Notes under the pieces: generated by a model
The model's input: the letters and a program-made list of their open reading frames with translations, nothing else
Database searches by the model: none
Told to the model about the DNA's origin: nothing
Shown: one piece after another, positions 8,782 to 17,276 of the stretch
Layout of the letters: every line of letters begins with the position of its first letter
How positions within the stretch are numbered: the stretch's first letter is position 1
Made by a program: the position numbers and the translations under genes
DNA from: Brachybacterium timonense
GTDB taxonomy: Bacteria > Actinomycetota > Actinomycetes > Actinomycetales > Dermabacteraceae
Assembly: GCF_900258505.1 (NCBI RefSeq)
Contig: NZ_LT984895.1
Span: forward strand, 1,284,616 to 1,348,615
Direction: 5' to 3'
Length of the DNA stretch: 64,000 nt

Positions 8782-9108
8782 CAATACATCTCTCTCGCCT
8801 ACTCAGACGCTCTTCTTGCCGCAGGTGTGAAAGCGTCTGTCGGCACCGTCGGCGATAGCTACGATAACGCGCTGGCCGAGACCGTGAACGGCCTCTACAA
8901 GGCGGAGCTGGTCTACTCCAAGCGGATCTGGGAGTCGGTCAGCGAGGTCGAGCTTGCCACGATGGGATGGGTCCACTGGTGGAACACGGCCCGGCTCCAC
9001 GAAGCTCTCGACTACCGCACCCCAGCAAGCGTCGAAGCGTCCTACACTCACCCCACGACGACCGCGCCCGCGACCGTCTAACCACCGAACGAAACCCAGG
9101 GCGCTTCA

Positions 9109-9754
9109 CCGACCGGCCCGGCTGCCGGTCTGGGCACTCGAGCTGATCGAGCAGTGGCGACGAACGAAGAAGTGGTCCGCCCGCAGGATCGCCGGTGAAC
9201 TCGCCGACGGCCACGGCATGAGGTGCTGCGTGCGGACGGTGACGCGCTGGCTGGATCAGTTGGGCCTGAATCGGATCCGAGACACCACCCCGGACGGGCA
9301 GGACCTCCGTCAACCCGGGAAGATCAACGCCCGCTATCCCGGGAACACGGTCCACATGGACGTCAAGAAGATCGGCACGCTCCGTGACGGCGGCGGCTGG
9401 TGGGCCCACGGCCGCGGCTCCGCCCAGGACAAGAAGAAGCACGCCCATCGGATCGGCTACACTTACCTCCACTCGATGATCGACGGGTTCTCCCGCCTGG
9501 CCTACACCGAAGCACTCGAGGACGAGAAAGCAGTCACGACGATCGGCTTCTTCCATCGGGCCCAGGTGTTCTTCGCCGCGCACGGCATCACGCGGATCTC
9601 CCGCCTGGTCACCGACAACGACGCGAACCACACAGCGACGGCATACCCGTTCGACCTGCGCGTTCATCGGCCGACACCAGCGACTACACCCTCAACCGCG
9701 ATGGGCCGGGAAACGTCCGCTCGACGCCCTGGCACGACACGACCTGCCTGGTGA
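9109..9754 (+). pseudogene. IS481-like transposase fragment
   Basis: In the frame running to TGA at 9754, an HTH segment (WSARRIAGELADGHGMRCCVRTVTRWL) is followed by an rve-type core (VHMDVKKIGTL, then YTYLHSMIDGFSRLAYTEAL, then LVTDNDAN). The 5' end is cut by the IS3 right terminus. The sequence decays after about 9640, where the expected DDE-distal region is lost or out of frame. It is a remnant older than the IS3 insertion. Confidence 0.75.
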
Positions 9755-9835
9755 GAAGACCTCAGCCAACATGAGGGTTGGCGTGCTACTTGCATTGCGG
9801 TACCGTGCAACGGAGGTGATTGCAAAGGAGCCCAC

Positions 9836-9937
9836 ATGCTTTCGTTGCCCTCCCACGTCCCACCTGCCCGATACGTGGTAAGTCAAATCGACCAGTGCAT
9901 CGACGCCTTACTGGACGGATCGAGGGCGTCAGAATGA
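9836..9937 (+). CDS. 33-aa peptide, translationally coupled to the glycosyltransferase
   Basis: An AAGGAG SD sits 5 nt before ATG 9836. The 33-residue product reads MLSLPSHVPPARYVVSQI then DQCIDALLDGSRASE, and its TGA overlaps the glycosyltransferase ATG (ATGA). The good SD and overlap argue for real translation. It opens the low-GC cassette operon. Possible roles are a modified or exported peptide precursor, an accessory protein of the glycosyltransferase, or simply a coupling leader. I do not recognise the sequence. Confidence 0.55.
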   Translation: MLSLPSHVPPARYVVSQIDQCIDALLDGSRASE

Positions 9938-10734
9938 AGTTAATTGAGAGCATAATGCAGACATGGAAGGCCGAAGAGCTGCCCGGCCAGTATAGGTCGG
10001 CTGTTGACACGTGGAAGTTGAAACACCCATCTTGGGATCATCGCCTAATCGACGACACGGCGCTCCTTGCGTGGCTTGACAATCATGATCGTCAATTCGG
10101 GTTTATCAAGGAACGGCTCCAGCCTTTTGTTCGGGTCGCTGACCTGTTTGAGTACGCTTGGTTGTTTGAGTACGGCGGGCTCTTCGTGGACCTTGATTTC
10201 GTCGCAGTCCGTGCGCTCGATCCGCTGATCCTATCAGTGGACGGTGAAGTACTCCTGGGGACCGTTGAGATGCCTAATTTGCGACTTCGGCCGAGGAATC
10301 GGGTTCCGAACGCGTTCATGTACTCGGCGGTCCGCGGACACGAACTCTGGGCAGTGGCATTGTTCCTGGCCAGCCAACGGAAGGAAGAACAGTGGCCGGA
10401 AAAAGCTTCGGGCCCGATGCTCCTTTTGGATGCCGTCGAATGGCTGGAGCGACAGCATTCCCGGGAGCAGTCCGGCGAGCAATCGAAGGCATTTGACGAG
10501 TGGTGTGATCGTCATGCGGTTCACCCGACGAGTTCTGGCCCAGTGACCCTGCTCCCACCGCGATACCTGTACCCAGTGTCATGGGGACTCGATGGTCATG
10601 CCGACCGCCTCGACCAGCTGCGTACGATCGAGGACTTCCGCCAGCAGGACTGGGTCGAGTACTTCGGCGACGAGGACACGCACGCGTTTACATTCTGGGC
10701 GCACAGCTGGGGAGACCAAGTCGAGGGCGCTTGA
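9934..10734 (+). CDS. Glycosyltransferase with DXD sugar-binding motif (GT32-like)
   Basis: The protein is 266 residues. The opening motif is IMQTWKAEELP followed by WDHRLIDD, and the key block is ADLFEYAWLFEYGGLFVDLDFV with the DXD Asp pair at about residues 86 and 88, as in Gly_transf_sug/GT32-like enzymes. No signal peptide is seen, so it is presumably cytosolic. ATG 9934 has GAGGG about 8 nt upstream and overlaps the small peptide ORF. The gene leads into two ABC exporter subunits, which suggests its product or substrate is exported. GC and codon use are lower than in flanking chromosomal genes. Confidence 0.75.
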   Translation: MKLIESIMQTWKAEELPGQYRSAVDTWKLKHPSWDHRLIDDTALLAWLDNHDRQFGFIKERLQPFVRVADLFEYAWLFEYGGLFVDLDFVAVRALDPLILSVDGEVLLGTVEMPNLRLRPRNRVPNAFMYSAVRGHELWAVALFLASQRKEEQWPEKASGPMLLLDAVEWLERQHSREQSGEQSKAFDEWCDRHAVHPTSSGPVTLLPPRYLYPVSWGLDGHADRLDQLRTIEDFRQQDWVEYFGDEDTHAFTFWAHSWGDQVEGA

Positions 10735-10804
10735 CAACGATGCTCGAGGTAGTCATCCCTATAGCTGCGGGTACCGTCGCGTGCTGGGAGGGAGGTGAAA
10801 CGTC

Positions 10805-12481
10805 ATGCGGCAGCTCCCATTAACGCGTCTCGGTGAACCGAACACGTCCTCACCGCGTTCCCTCCTGCTGTGGCTGATGGGCCAGCAGGGGATCATATTT
10901 GCCGGTGCCGTGCTCATGGCCGTGATCTGGATGTGCGCCGGGGCGCTCATACCCGCGGCGCTGGGTAACGCGATCGATCGTGGGGTCGCACAGGACGACG
11001 GCACTGCACTTCTCCGTTCCTGTGCTGCATTACTAGCGCTCGGTGTCGTCGAAGCCGGCTCGCACATTGCTCGGCACCGGCTGTCGATGCAGAACTCACT
11101 CGGCGCGAGCACCCGATTGCTGCAGCTGCTCTCGTCGCGACAACTGGACGATCGGGAGGGCTGGCGTAATGACGCCCGATTGAGCGACAATGACGCCACG
11201 TCGATCACAACCACAGACCTAGACCGCATCGGCATCGCCATCGACGGGAGCGCGAGGGTTGTCGGCGCACTGCTTGCACTCGCGATCGTTGCGGTCGTGG
11301 TCTTCAACATGTCCGTTACGCTCGGGCTGATCGTCCTGTTCGGTGCACCGCTCATGATCCTCTCGCTGACACCGCTCCTCCGTCCGCTGCGCCGTCGACA
11401 GCAGGTGTACCGCTCGTATATCGACAAGGTAACGATGCTCGGGAACGATCTTGCAGACGGGCTGCGGGCGCTACAGGGGGTTGGTGGCGAGCAGGTCTTC
11501 GCGGAGCGGTACGGGCGTTCCTCCCAGGAGTTGCGGCGGGCGGGACTCAAAGCGTCCAAGATCGAGACAGTGATCGGCACCGCCGAGATTTTCTTGCCAG
11601 GATTGTTCGTCGTAGTCCTCGTGTGGGTCGGCGCGCACCTGTTGCTCGCTGGCCAGATCACCGCCGGCAACCTCGTCGCGTTCTACGCCTACGCGGCTTT
11701 CATCGCGACACCGATCGGCATCGCCGCCAGCTTCCTCGACCAGTGGTCAAGGGGCCTCGTCGCCGCTGAACGCATCAATGCCGCACTGCACCTGCTCAAC
11801 CCGACCGGCTTCTCCAGCAGTCCGAACGCAGCCACAGGTGCTGTCGGTCGAGGCGAGCGCTTTGGCGTTCGCGGGGTCAAGTTGGCCACCCCGAGAACGT
11901 TCACAGTGATCGCGCCCAGCACACCGGATCAGGCACTCGCCGTTGGTCGCGCTGTGGAAGAGCAAGCCCGCCTGAGCGACTATGCCCCCCGGCCGACATT
12001 GCTCACCCATTCGGGTCTCCGATTGTTCGCTGGACCCCTCCGGCCGCAACTCGATCCCGGGGGAACACGCTCGGACGCCGAGATCTTCGCCGCCCTCGAA
12101 GCAGCCGCAGCGACGGACATCCTCGAGCGGCGCGGGGAGGGGCTCAACCTGGTCCTGCAGGAACGAGGATCAAACCTTTCCGGTGGTGAGCGCCAGCGAA
12201 TCCTGATTGCTCAGGCGCTATTGACCGACTCCGATTTCCTTATCATGGTCAACCCCTCTTCAGCGGTCGACGCGACAACCGAGTCATTGGTCGCTCGGCG
12301 CGTACGGGAGTTCCGCCGTGGGCGCACGACGGTCATCGTCGGCATGAGCCCACCCCTCCTTGCAGTGGCGGACGAGGTCCTGTTCATCCGCAGCGACGGC
12401 GAGCGAGCAGTTCGTGGATCTCACGAGGGATTACTGCGTAATGACGCCGATTATCGGTCACTTATTCGGCGGGAGGAGTAG
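10805..12481 (+). CDS. ABC exporter half-transporter with degenerate Walker A/B (signature intact)
   Basis: The protein is 558 residues. An ABC exporter membrane domain (about residues 25-320, six helices) precedes an NBD. The P-loop position reads TVIAPSTPDQALAVG (about 367-380) with no GxGKS. The Walker B position reads FLIMVNPSSAVD, with Asn where the catalytic acid pair is expected. The H-loop position has no His (VGMSPPLL). In contrast the signature LSGGERQR at residue 458 is perfect. It therefore cannot bind or hydrolyse ATP at its own site but can complete the partner's site. A strong GGAGGT SD precedes ATG 10805. It lies 3 bp before the second half-transporter. Confidence 0.85.
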   Translation: MRQLPLTRLGEPNTSSPRSLLLWLMGQQGIIFAGAVLMAVIWMCAGALIPAALGNAIDRGVAQDDGTALLRSCAALLALGVVEAGSHIARHRLSMQNSLGASTRLLQLLSSRQLDDREGWRNDARLSDNDATSITTTDLDRIGIAIDGSARVVGALLALAIVAVVVFNMSVTLGLIVLFGAPLMILSLTPLLRPLRRRQQVYRSYIDKVTMLGNDLADGLRALQGVGGEQVFAERYGRSSQELRRAGLKASKIETVIGTAEIFLPGLFVVVLVWVGAHLLLAGQITAGNLVAFYAYAAFIATPIGIAASFLDQWSRGLVAAERINAALHLLNPTGFSSSPNAATGAVGRGERFGVRGVKLATPRTFTVIAPSTPDQALAVGRAVEEQARLSDYAPRPTLLTHSGLRLFAGPLRPQLDPGGTRSDAEIFAALEAAAATDILERRGEGLNLVLQERGSNLSGGERQRILIAQALLTDSDFLIMVNPSSAVDATTESLVARRVREFRRGRTTVIVGMSPPLLAVADEVLFIRSDGERAVRGSHEGLLRNDADYRSLIRREE

Positions 12482-12484
12482 CCA

Positions 12485-14257
12485 GTGCGTTATAAGGAAG
12501 CACAGGGCATGCACACGAATGCGCTACCCGTAGCTGGCCGCCAAGAGACACTGCGCTACGGGATTGAGCTATTCATGCGTCGTCGGCGGGCACTTGTCGT
12601 GCTAGTCGCATTCACCGCACTTTCCGTCGGAGCCGCACTAGTCATCCCGAGAATCGTGGGCGCTCTGATCGACGGCGCCTCCCAGGGGCGGGATGCCGAT
12701 TTTGTGGACAGTCTCGGCATCTGGCTTTTCATCGTCCTTCTAGGACAGGCCGCAGCATTCGCGGTGGCGCGGGCGACCTCGTGGAGGCTCGGGGAAGACG
12801 TATTTGCACAGTTGCGCGAGGAGTTCGTGGGCAGCGCACTTCGGGCAAACGTTACTAAAATTGAACGAGCTGGCTCCGGAGACCTTTCCACACGAATGAT
12901 ACGGGATGTCGCTAACCTGGACCGCTGTATCCGATTCGGAATCCCCGAGACCCTCACCGCGATAACGTCGCTCGTCCTCACGACCGGAGCGCTGATCATC
13001 CTATCGCCTATTCTGGCGCTCGCCTCGCTTGCCGTCGTGCCGGTCGTGGTGGTGAGCACGCGTTGGTACTTGCAGCGAGCGCCGTCCGCATACCTTCGGG
13101 AGAATGCGGCATTTTCCCGGATGAACGCATCTTTCAAGGAAACTGCGGTCAACCTTGAGGCCGCACACGTAATGGGACAACGAGGTGCACGAAGCGTCCA
13201 CTTGCTGAATGCTATCCGCGATGTCTTTTCGATCAAGCGGTACACACTGTTCCTGAGGACAGTGTGGTATCCAACGGTCGACATTGGGTACCTTATACCC
13301 CTAGTCGGCGTCATACTTCTAGGCGGCCACCTATACTCCCAAGGGAATACGACGCTTGGTGTCGTAAGCGCAGCCGCGATTTACACACAACGCCTTGTCG
13401 CGCCCGTGGACAAGCTATTGTGGTGGTTGGAGTCGCTGCAGGTGGGGACCGCCTCGTTGGCACGACTCCGTGGTGTCCGCCAGGCGGAGATGACACACGG
13501 GACGGAGAACAGGCGACCGCCGGACTACCGCCTCGAGTGCCAGATCGACCGCTACGGGTACCCTGGCGGACAGACCGCTATCCGGGCAGTCACGCTCGCC
13601 GTACCGCAGGGTCAACGCGTCGCGCTCGTCGGGCCGAGCGGCTCGGGAAAGTCGACGCTGGCGAAATTGCTAGCCGGCTTCGACTCGGCAGGCGCGGGCG
13701 CGGTTCGCATCGGTGGCGTAGACGTGACCGACTACTCGCCCGCTACTCTTCGTAGATTCTCCATTATCGTCACGCAGGAGAGCCACGTCTTCACCGGGTC
13801 AATCCGCGACAACTTGGTGATGACGGCGCGGGAGATGCCCTCCGATGAAGAGATTGTCGCCGCCCTGGATCTGGTTGAGGCGCATTGGGTATATCAATTG
13901 GCCGATGGCATGGATGAGAACATTTCTATCGGCGGTCTAGAACTTCTAGCGGGACAGAAACAACAGATTGCTCTCGCGCGAGCTATCCTTTCTCAGCCAC
14001 GAATACTTATACTCGACGAAGCCACTTCGGATCTGCCGGCACGTCTGGCCCGTAGGGTCGAAAAGGCACTGATGGACGCATTGAGCGGCGTCACGATCAT
14101 CTCAGTCGCACATCGTCTCCACACTGCGGAAGAGGCGGAGCGGGTTTTGGTGATGTCGGACGGTGTTGTCGCGCAGGACGGAGATTGGGCGACCCTTTCG
14201 CAAAGCGATGGTCTCTTTCGGGAGATGTGGATCGCGTACCACGTCAATGATCTATAG
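12485..14257 (+). CDS. ABC exporter half-transporter with intact Walker A/B (signature degenerate)
   Basis: The protein is 590 residues starting with GTG. The membrane domain covers about residues 30-330. The NBD has a canonical Walker A GPSGSGKST (383-391), Walker B ILILDEAT (Asp511, Glu512) and switch His543 in SVAHRL. The signature, however, reads LLAGQKQQ (about 487) instead of LSGGQ, and the D-loop reads SDLP. Its defects mirror those of the preceding half-transporter, so the pair should form a heterodimer with a single working ATP site. The substrate is unknown; the glycosyltransferase context suggests a glycosylated molecule. Confidence 0.86.
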   Translation: MRYKEAQGMHTNALPVAGRQETLRYGIELFMRRRRALVVLVAFTALSVGAALVIPRIVGALIDGASQGRDADFVDSLGIWLFIVLLGQAAAFAVARATSWRLGEDVFAQLREEFVGSALRANVTKIERAGSGDLSTRMIRDVANLDRCIRFGIPETLTAITSLVLTTGALIILSPILALASLAVVPVVVVSTRWYLQRAPSAYLRENAAFSRMNASFKETAVNLEAAHVMGQRGARSVHLLNAIRDVFSIKRYTLFLRTVWYPTVDIGYLIPLVGVILLGGHLYSQGNTTLGVVSAAAIYTQRLVAPVDKLLWWLESLQVGTASLARLRGVRQAEMTHGTENRRPPDYRLECQIDRYGYPGGQTAIRAVTLAVPQGQRVALVGPSGSGKSTLAKLLAGFDSAGAGAVRIGGVDVTDYSPATLRRFSIIVTQESHVFTGSIRDNLVMTAREMPSDEEIVAALDLVEAHWVYQLADGMDENISIGGLELLAGQKQQIALARAILSQPRILILDEATSDLPARLARRVEKALMDALSGVTIISVAHRLHTAEEAERVLVMSDGVVAQDGDWATLSQSDGLFREMWIAYHVNDL

Positions 14258-14326
14258 GAAGGCGGCGTAGCGCACTCGATGGCAAGAGGTTTCTCGCGAC
14301 TTTGGCTATTATGAAGGAGTACAAGA

Positions 14327-14914
14327 ATGCAGGAGAACCAAGAAAATCACCCTGCGATCTTCGTCGGAGGTCCCATACAGCACGCGATGGATCGCGATTC
14401 GTTTAATACGGAGCTGCGTCGACTTATTTCGGCAGTGATCACAGAACTCGGTGGCCGTGGAGTGCGTGTCTTTTCTGCACACGTAGCCGAAGAATTTGGT
14501 GCCGCCGATCAATCGTAATTCACTCCAGCCTCGGTATCGTTGCGCGACTGGGCCTGGATGGAAGAATGTGATGTCTACGTCGCGCTGTGGCCGACCAACG
14601 CCGAGGGAGAGTTGATCCAGAGCGCAGGGACTGCCATCGAGTTGGGTTGGGCGTCCGCCATGGGTAAATCCATGGTCATTGCACTCAATGACGACACGCC
14701 CGATCAGTACAGCCACCTCGTCCACGGGCTGACGAACCTGGCGGACGTCGCGTACGTCTCCCTCGCCGGAGCGCAGACCAACCTCGCCGCGACGGTCGCA
14801 TCGATCGTCGATCAGGCCCTCGTGCAGCTCGAAGCCCGGTTGACGGCCAAGTTGGCCACAGCGGCACCCGGCGCTCTTTGCTCCGAGAGTCGAACTGTCG
14901 CCAATCTGGCGTAG
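14327..14914 (+). pseudogene. Nucleoside 2-deoxyribosyltransferase-like gene with in-frame stop
   Basis: The frame opens MQENQENHPAIFVGGPIQHAM with a GGAG SD, runs to AEEFGAADQS, hits TAA at 14516-14518, and continues in the same frame with FTPASVSLRDWAWMEECDVYVALWP and GTAIELGWASAMGKSMVIAL. The ECDVYVA Asp and the catalytic-type Glu of GTAIELGWA match the nucleoside 2-deoxyribosyltransferase superfamily, which also includes CMP hydrolases of nucleoside-antibiotic pathways. One nonsense change explains the break. Restart at TTG 14540 could make a C-terminal fragment. Readthrough is not supported by any visible signal. Confidence 0.75.
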
Positions 14915-14951
14915 TCTGCGGGGCACCCAAAGCCTGTGAGGCACCGCACAC

Positions 14952-15539
14952 TTGGGGCAAAGGCGCGTGGTGATCAGACTGGATCTGTCCGAGAACGACT
15001 CGCAGTGGTCCGCTGCGCCCAGCAGTGCTGCCGAGTCGTTCGGGAACGGTGCGGCGGACGAGTTGCCCGTGCTCGGGCCAAGGGCAACGCTTGACGACCC
15101 TGCTGTACCTCGGGGCATCCAGGACTGGCTTGGGCCCGGGCTGAGTTTTGAGGACCTCGGCGGGTCGGTAAACCTTAACGTGAAGATTACGAATGAAGGT
15201 GGAGTTACCGCTCTGGTGCGCGTCCACCGGCCTTGGGAATCACTTGCTCGGTTGCGAGCAGTGCGCGAACTCCGGCGGCGGCTTCGCGCACGGGGACTCC
15301 GGGTGGCTGCGCCTCTCTGTGGAGACTCTGACGGCGTCGCACGAGTTGGCGGGCGTTGGGCCGAGGTTGAGGAGTACTTGCCCGTGAAACTTGGAGCTCC
15401 GGAGCCCCAGGCCCTTGTCGCGGCGCTCGTGAAGCTGCATCAGCGCGGTCGAGGGTGCTGGGACGTCAACTGGCCACGACCGGCGCTCCCTAACTTCGAC
15501 TCCGGATCACGTGTTGCCACCTGGCTAGCGCGCTCGCGG
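14952..15539 (+). pseudogene. Aminoglycoside phosphotransferase-like kinase, 3' end lost to IS30
   Basis: The readable part shows an APH-type N-lobe: SFEDLGGSVNLNVKI, then a strand with VRVHRPWESLARLRAVRELRRRL, a hinge-like AEVEEYLP and LVAALVKLHQRGRG. The kinase C-lobe (HGDxxxxN and DxD motifs) is missing because IS30 copy 2 begins at 15540. The start is uncertain: TTG 14952 is the outer bound and GTG 15069 is also possible. It lies in line with the export cassette, so a self-resistance or biosynthetic kinase is a reasonable guess. Confidence 0.6.
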
Positions 15540-15850
15540 GGCGGATTCAACTGGTCGTTGCAACACCCTGTCAGAGAGGGTGGTCATGGGTCGTCCAGCG
15601 GGATGGTTGAAGGAGCTCACGGGAAGGAATCCGATGATCTCGCCCGGGGCCCCATCGAGCAGGCGGAGCATCGAGCGAGAGTTCTGGGTGCGGATCGCCA
15701 GTGGGGCCTCGTCCGAGGATGCGGCGGCGGCGATCGGCGTGTCACCCGCGGTCGGGGCCCGCTGGTTCCGTCAAGGTGGCGTCATGCCGACGATCACGTT
15801 GTCCCCGCCAGGTGGACGGTACCTGTCATTCGCCGAGCGTGAAGAAATCG

Positions 15851-17276
15851 GGCTCTTCACGAACGAGGGTGTAGGTGGGGTCTGAAGCCTCCGGCTTCGA
15901 GCAGGCTGCGCGCGACGTAGTTCGTGAGGTTCCTGAAGCCGAGCGCGGAGCCGCGGAGGTGTTCGAGTCGGCCGTTGATCGCCTCTGTTGGCCCGTTCGA
16001 TGTGCCGGGGCGATCGAAGAACGCGAGGATGTCGGTGGCGCGCTGTCCCATGGTGCGGCCGAGCCGGCGGATCTCTACGAGCGCGGCGGGGACGCCGGTG
16101 GTGATCGCATCGATCGCGGCGTGCATCATCTGTTTGGCCTTCTTCTTGTCGGGTTCCCGGTAGGCGGCGACGATGCGCTGGTAGATACCCCAGGTCGCTT
16201 CGACTTCGACGTGCTCTTCGATCGCGAACACAGCCTCCAGGCGGGCGGTCTGTTCCTCAGTGAGCAGGTCCGCGCCGGTGTGCAGGGTGCGGCGCGCTTT
16301 GTAGAGCGGGTCACCGGCGCGGCCGCGATGCCCGACGGTGTGCTGCGGCACTCGGAGTCGGCAGTGGTCCAGCGGGTGGCCGGCGAGGCGGAGGACGGGG
16401 AAGGGGTCAATGACGGGGACGGCGTCGGGGAGTTCTTCGGCGGCGGCCGTCTTGAGGCCTGCGAACCGGTCCAGCGCGACGCCTTCGGTCCGCTTGGTCC
16501 AGTCGGGCGGGCGCGCCGCGAGCCATTGCTTGAACGCCGCGTTCGAACGACCCTCGACCATGTCCAGCAGCCGCGCGGGGCCGGTCTTGTCGCGGGCCGG
16601 GGTGAGGTCGATGATCACGGTGACGTACGTGTCACCGAGGCGGGTGTGCCGCCAGACGTGCTCGTCGACCCCGATCGTGGTCACCCCGTCGAACCGACCC
16701 GGATCGCCGATGAGTCGACGCTTGCCCTCCGCGAGCACCGCAGTGTTCGCCGCGCTCCAGGAAACCCCGAGACCCGCCGCCACACGGGTCACGGTGAGGT
16801 GGTCGATGACGATGCCCCGCAGCGCCCACTCCACGCCAAGGCGGGAGATCTTCGCTCGCGGCGCGGCGGCGCGAGTCATGTCCTGCCGCCACGTCCGTCG
16901 GCAATGCGCGCACCGGTAGCGGCGGACCCGGACCAGAAGCGTTGTCGGCCTATGCCCGAACGGCTCATGCGCGAGTCGACGCGTCACCGTGTCCCGCGAC
17001 ACGCCCTCCGCCCCGCACTTCCGACACCAGGGGTCCACCTCGACCGGCCGACACTCGATCATCGCCCGGTCCCGCCCGATCAGCTGGCCGACCGCTTCGA
17101 GTCCGAGTTCATCCAGGCGGCAGACCGTGGTCAGGTCAGGGGTCGCGAAAGTAGAGTGGAGCACGTCGAGGTCTTTCGGGATGGCGAGCGTGAAGAACTT
17201 CCATCATCCGGGAGACCTCGACCCCTACCCGGCCACCCACGCGCTCACCCGACTACACCCTCGTTCGCGAAGAGCC
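15851..17276 (-). mobile_element. ISL3-family element (1,426 bp)
   Basis: Inverted repeats start GGCTCTTC and contain CGAACGAGGGTGTAG, at 15851 and ending at 17276. A perfect 8-bp direct duplication AGAAATCG occurs at 15843-15850 and 17277-17284, the size expected for ISL3. A single transposase gene on the minus strand fills it. The clean duplication marks this as a simple, probably recent insertion into IS30. Confidence 0.93.
15857..17164 (-). CDS. ISL3 family transposase
   Basis: The protein is 435 residues. An N-terminal zinc-ribbon-like region (two paired-Cys groups near WCRKCG and YRCAHCRR) is followed by an HTH (HLTVTRVAAGLGVSWSAANTAV) and the DDE_Tnp_ISL3 core: IGVDEHVW (Asp), a VALDRFAGLKTA segment, and near the C-terminus NGPTEAINGRLEHLRGSALGFRN (Glu). 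A DPFPVLR motif replaces the more usual DPFHV, so activity is not assured, but the frame is complete. Confidence 0.9.
   Translation of the reverse strand: MLHSTFATPDLTTVCRLDELGLEAVGQLIGRDRAMIECRPVEVDPWCRKCGAEGVSRDTVTRRLAHEPFGHRPTTLLVRVRRYRCAHCRRTWRQDMTRAAAPRAKISRLGVEWALRGIVIDHLTVTRVAAGLGVSWSAANTAVLAEGKRRLIGDPGRFDGVTTIGVDEHVWRHTRLGDTYVTVIIDLTPARDKTGPARLLDMVEGRSNAAFKQWLAARPPDWTKRTEGVALDRFAGLKTAAAEELPDAVPVIDPFPVLRLAGHPLDHCRLRVPQHTVGHRGRAGDPLYKARRTLHTGADLLTEEQTARLEAVFAIEEHVEVEATWGIYQRIVAAYREPDKKKAKQMMHAAIDAITTGVPAALVEIRRLGRTMGQRATDILAFFDRPGTSNGPTEAINGRLEHLRGSALGFRNLTNYVARSLLEAGGFRPHLHPRS

Larger units (their letters stand above)
6713..9081 (+). pseudogene. IS3 family transposase OrfB, interrupted by IS30
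   Basis: The 5' part (6713-7330) has the HTH_21 region and the rve start with LWVADITYV (first catalytic Asp) and IHHSDRGSQ (second Asp). The frame resumes at 8785 with YISLAYSDALL, DNALAETVNGLYKAEL (catalytic Glu) and the C-terminal HEALDYRTP, stopping at 9081. Joining GSQ to YIS gives a normal OrfB of about 305 residues. IS30 insertion inactivates it. Confidence 0.88.
6357..9108 (+). mobile_element. IS3-family element (about 1.3 kb) split by an IS30 element
   Basis: Terminal inverted repeats of about 22 bp start TGAAGCG and include CCTGGGTTTCGTTC. The left one is at 6357 and the right one ends at 9108, with one mismatch near the tip. Two overlapping ORFs (orfA, orfB) are typical of IS3. 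IS30 inserted after base 7330, duplicating CAA (7328-7330 and 8782-8784). Removing IS30 and one CAA restores a 1,298-bp IS3 with a continuous orfB. No matching target duplication flanks the IS3 itself. The right end abuts an IS481 fragment. Confidence 0.85.

Noticed and set aside
10740-10823. A 27-codon frame (MLEVVIPIAAG then TVACWEGGETSCGSSH) between the glycosyltransferase and the first ABC gene, looking like a Cys/Ser-rich peptide.
   Set aside because: It has no SD at a good distance, it overlaps the ABC gene start, and its Gly/Glu codons simply encode the strong SD of that gene.
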